Assembly (NCBI GenBank): GCA_964421575.1
Contig: CAYQXI010000101.1
Coordinates: forward strand, 1-16,401
DNA length: 16,401 nucleotides
Direction: 5' to 3'
From: JAAOZN01 sp964421575
GTDB taxonomy: Archaea > Thermoproteota > Nitrososphaeria > Nitrososphaerales > JAAOZN01
The position numbers and the translations under genes were made by a program. Each line of letters opens with the position of its first letter. The first letter of the stretch is position 1. Positions 13,884 through 16,401 of this stretch are shown piece after piece. The notes under the pieces were generated by a model. The model saw only the letters and a program-made list of their open reading frames with translations. It ran no database searches and was not told where the DNA came from.

Positions 13884-16289
13884 TCACCCCACCTTATAGA
13901 CTTCGCAAAGCGCCGCCTTGTACGTGGGGAAACCAGAAATAGGGTCGAACAACCTTGGTATAAGCACATTCACGTGAGCTTCTGGAACCATCCCCCACCC
14001 ATGAAAGACGTCAACAACACCCGGAGGTACTATATATGTTATATGAGCGGTTACCTTTATTTTTCCGTGGCTATTCTCGACGACAACTAGATCTCCCTCT
14101 TTAATGTTCCTTTTCTCAGCATCTTCTGGATTTATGTTGGCTATTGGGTAGGGCATGAGGTCTCTAAGCCAAGAAAGTTCCCTCCACTTACTATGCGTAT
14201 ACATAGGAACTCTAGACCCAGTAATCAGGATGAGCGGATATTTCTGAGCTAAATCGGGTCTGGTTATAGGCGATTCTTCTGGCTCTTTGTAAACTGGGAG
14301 TGGATCGTAACCGTGTTTTTCTAGGATCGTAGACCATATTTCAAACTTGCCAGTTGGTGTGGGGAAACCTGGCTTCTTATCTTTTCGCAGTAGCCCCTTC
14401 TCGTATTTCTTGTATTCCTCCGAGCCAGGTGGTGGTATCTCCTTACCATCTGGGACGGGTATTTCGTCATAGGTTACGCCAGCTTTCTGCAAGATAAAGT
14501 CGAGTCCCTTCTTGGTATCACCATCCCAAAACTCTTTTGCATAGCCTAGTCGGACAGCTATATCAAAGACTATTTGCCAATCGGTCTTTGCTTCTAAGTA
14601 GGGCTGCACAACAGGCTTTCTAACATAAATCTTTCTCCCAAACCAGATGAACGGCTCGATCCTCTCATAATTGGTTGCTGCTGGTAAAACTATGTCAACA
14701 TAATTATGCGTCCAAGGTCTAAGGAAGTAGTCAACCGCCACAGCGAACTCCATTTTCTGTAGGGCTTCTTGATATTCGTGGAATTGAGGCCATATGGTTG
14801 CATTTGCGCCGAAAAGAATCGCCATCTTAATTTTTCCACTCTTCACGTACTCTGGAAGGCGGTTCATTTGTATCTGTTCGTGAACAACTTCAGCCCAAAC
14901 CGGGAAGTAGTCTTTGTCGACTCGTTTGTCTTTCATCTCGATCTTTTTACTCTCTATAATAAAGTCGGGATCACCTAAGTCGTGAGATCTAAATGGCAAG
15001 GGGTACGTGGGCACAGTGATTCCTCCAGGAACATCGAAGTTGCCGGTTAAAGCCACCAGCGTTAATATCGCTCTAACAGTCTGCGCCGCGTTAGTTGAGT
15101 GTGTCAGCGTTGAGACTCCAGCCATTAGTGTGGCTGGCTTGTTAGTAGCAAGAAGTACAGCTGCATCGACTATCTTATCGGCTGGAACCCAAGTTATTTC
15201 CTCCACTTTTTCCGGCGTGAAATTTTTCACATATTCCTTTAGAGCCTCAAAACCATAGGTCCAGTTCTCAACAAATTCCTCGTCATACAGACCTCTCTCA
15301 ATTATCACGTTAATCATCCCCAAAGCCACCGCGGCATCGGTTCCGGGGCGGAGTTGGAGGTGAATATCAGCCAGCTTATCCGCTACCGGAGTCTTTCGGG
15401 TATCTACCACAATGAATTTGGTGCCTCTTTCTTTGGCAGCGAAGAGTTTCGGCATGTTAAATGGGCCTGACCACGCTGGGTTAGTTCCCCAAATCAAAGT
15501 AGTTTTAGTATCTTTGGTTGGCGGGTTGCCAAGAGCTATTAAGCCAAACGTGACTTGGGCTGCAAGAGCTGCCGCTCTAAAGCAGGTTGAACTTTCTGTT
15601 CCGTAATTTGGCGAACCAAAAACAGTTGCGAGACGTGAAACTGCCGGTCTCATCTCTTTTGGATCACCGCAGTAAAACAGCACCGCTTCTGGTCCGTACT
15701 TGTCTCTAATCTCCTTCATTTTTGAGACAATTATGTCATAGGCTTCTTCCCAGCTTATTCTGACCCAGCCGGGATCCGGCGAACCCTTGGGTTTAGTTCT
15801 TTTCAGCGGATAACCAAGCCTCTGTGGATGATACTGTCTCTGGAGGGTTGCGAAACCTTTTGAGCATAAAGGAGTGTTTGGATAACCTTCCCAGCTCTCC
15901 ACCCTAACTATTTGGCTATCCCTTAAGTAGCATTTTATGCCACAGTACGGGACATGATTGCAAGCGTCGCAAAAAGTATAGGCAACAGTTTCCTTCACAG
16001 GAGCGGTTATTGTTACGGTTTCAGTTGCGGTTGTAGTTGAGGTGGTCGTCGCTGTTGTTGTCACAGTACTTGGTGGTGCTGTCGTCGTCGTAGTAGTTAC
16101 AGTGGTTGCCGTTGTTGTTACAGTTGTTGGTGATGTAACGGTCTTCGTAACTTCCTCTACAGGTGCGGCTGAACTACCAGCATAATATCCCCCCACGCCA
16201 GCGACGACACCAGCAACGATAGCAGAAACAGCAACCGTCAGAAACCCTCTCCTACTAACACCCCTCCTAGAAGACACATCTTTAGCCAT
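13884..16289 (-). CDS. Tat-exported molybdopterin (Mo/W-bisPGD) oxidoreductase catalytic subunit
   Basis: This DMSO-reductase-superfamily enzyme, 801 residues from the preferred start, probably acts outside the membrane. In order it has a twin-arginine motif SRRGFL (R13, R14), a hydrophobic segment to about residue 37, a Thr-rich stalk (48-98), an FeS site with C107, C110, C116 and C142, and the catalytic domain. C236 in TESSTCF is the likely Mo/W ligand, as in polysulfide, thiosulfate and arsenate reductases and acetylene hydratase. The C-terminal cofactor domain ends with VFHGWG and a YKAALCEVYKV end typical of the family. Cluster spacing C-x2-C-x5-C differs from the usual C-x2-C-x3-C. I start at ATG 16289: a TATA box 23-31 bases upstream allows a leaderless mRNA and gives a normal n-region. 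ATG 16340 is in frame but would add 17 residues. Substrate unknown; no membrane NrfD-type subunit follows. Confidence 0.9.
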   Translation of the reverse strand: MAKDVSSRRGVSRRGFLTVAVSAIVAGVVAGVGGYYAGSSAAPVEEVTKTVTSPTTVTTTATTVTTTTTTAPPSTVTTTATTTSTTTATETVTITAPVKETVAYTFCDACNHVPYCGIKCYLRDSQIVRVESWEGYPNTPLCSKGFATLQRQYHPQRLGYPLKRTKPKGSPDPGWVRISWEEAYDIIVSKMKEIRDKYGPEAVLFYCGDPKEMRPAVSRLATVFGSPNYGTESSTCFRAAALAAQVTFGLIALGNPPTKDTKTTLIWGTNPAWSGPFNMPKLFAAKERGTKFIVVDTRKTPVADKLADIHLQLRPGTDAAVALGMINVIIERGLYDEEFVENWTYGFEALKEYVKNFTPEKVEEITWVPADKIVDAAVLLATNKPATLMAGVSTLTHSTNAAQTVRAILTLVALTGNFDVPGGITVPTYPLPFRSHDLGDPDFIIESKKIEMKDKRVDKDYFPVWAEVVHEQIQMNRLPEYVKSGKIKMAILFGANATIWPQFHEYQEALQKMEFAVAVDYFLRPWTHNYVDIVLPAATNYERIEPFIWFGRKIYVRKPVVQPYLEAKTDWQIVFDIAVRLGYAKEFWDGDTKKGLDFILQKAGVTYDEIPVPDGKEIPPPGSEEYKKYEKGLLRKDKKPGFPTPTGKFEIWSTILEKHGYDPLPVYKEPEESPITRPDLAQKYPLILITGSRVPMYTHSKWRELSWLRDLMPYPIANINPEDAEKRNIKEGDLVVVENSHGKIKVTAHITYIVPPGVVDVFHGWGMVPEAHVNVLIPRLFDPISGFPTYKAALCEVYKVG
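16011..16148 (-). repeat. Low-complexity Thr-rich stalk coding region
   Basis: Forty-six codons (residues 48-93 of the preferred protein) encode almost only Thr, with Val, Ala, Ser and Pro. They give irregular GTTGTTGT-type nucleotide repetition without a fixed unit. Such stretches after an N-terminal membrane segment in Thermoproteota proteins act as extended, probably O-glycosylated, spacers. Confidence 0.85.
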
Positions 16290-16311
16290 GGCCAAGAAGG
16301 AAGTGAAAAAA

Positions 16312-16320
16312 TTATTTAAA
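16312..16320 (-). promoter_or_regulatory. TATA box for the molybdoenzyme operon
   Basis: The minus strand reads TTTAAATAA followed by a T run. Its centre is about 28 bases before the ATG at 16289, the distance expected between an archaeal TATA box and transcription start. A leaderless transcript beginning at or near that ATG is therefore likely. It lies within the region that would be coding if the upstream ATG 16340 were used. Confidence 0.55.
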
Positions 16321-16401
16321 CTTTGCTTTTGCGAAGTCATCTCCCAAAAGTTTGTTTCATCTTGGTTATGCGTTTTAGATTTAGCGGCTGCTGTGCTTTC
16401 C
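16321..16401 (-). other. Upstream leader or end of a preceding gene
   Basis: The reading frame of the molybdoenzyme stays open through this stretch to the window edge, with an ATG at 16340 directly abutting GGGAG. In another minus frame a TAA at 16383-16381 could end a preceding gene. The window stops too soon to decide. Confidence 0.3.

Noticed and set aside
16011..16148. Tandem repeat or CRISPR-like array
   Set aside because: The repetition is irregular codon-level Thr richness inside an intact frame, with no constant unit or spacer.
13884..16289. Assigning the molybdoenzyme as an acetylene hydratase or an arsenate reductase
   Set aside because: The Cys-ligand family is shared by several activities, the acetylene hydratase catalytic Asp after the second cluster Cys is Asn here, and nothing in the context fixes the substrate.

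Overview
This window most likely comes from a non-methanogenic archaeon, probably a thermophilic or anaerobic member of the Thermoproteota (TACK) group. The evidence is a class I lysyl-tRNA synthetase, a single-chain archaeal/eukaryotic-type glycyl-tRNA synthetase, an archaeal-type Elp3, T/A-rich TATA-like boxes in place of -35/-10 promoters, frequent TTG/GTG starts, and a Tat-type, Thr-rich-stalk molybdoenzyme of the kind common in that phylum. The sequence does not fix the lineage further.

Layout: (a) 1-1566, minus strand: lysS, running off the left edge. (b) 1682-8090, minus strand: one tightly packed six-gene operon for a group 3 [NiFe] hydrogenase. In transcription order it encodes a tandem ferredoxin-MvhD/ferredoxin-MvhD electron-transfer protein, an NfnA/SudB-like FAD-[2Fe-2S] protein, an NfnB/SudA/GltD-like FAD-NAD(P)-[4Fe-4S] protein, the hydrogenase small subunit, the large subunit and its maturation endopeptidase. 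(c) 8091-8408: an AT-rich gap with TATA-like boxes for that operon and otherwise no recognisable gene. (d) 8409-10010, minus strand: elp3. (e) 10093-12521, plus strand: an unknown 93-residue protein, a small dUTPase_2/MazG-like pyrophosphohydrolase, a zinc-ribbon protein and glyS. (f) 12518-13390, minus strand: a DUF92 membrane protein whose stop codon interlocks with that of glyS. (g) 13431-16289, minus strand: a two-gene molybdopterin oxidoreductase unit, with the catalytic subunit first and an unusually short iron-sulfur subunit second.

How the genes may work together: the hydrogenase operon combines an Mvh/Hyd-type catalytic core with a complete NfnAB-like flavoprotein pair and a wire protein carrying up to four [4Fe-4S] and two [2Fe-2S] clusters. 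By analogy with NfnAB and MvhADG-HdrABC, I infer a soluble H2:NAD(P)/ferredoxin enzyme that could couple these redox pairs at a bifurcating flavin without HdrA. The molybdoenzyme appears to face the outside of the cell, tethered by its uncleaved N-terminal segment and a Thr-rich stalk. It has the Cys ligand typical of polysulfide/thiosulfate/arsenate reductase relatives, so it is a candidate terminal reductase or hydro-lyase relative, but the substrate cannot be read from the sequence. The two redox units are about 5 kb apart and need not be linked.

The most notable observations are the NfnAB-plus-tandem-MvhD hydrogenase operon, the internal duplication in the wire protein, and the molybdoenzyme FeS subunit that seems to have lost its two central cluster motifs.
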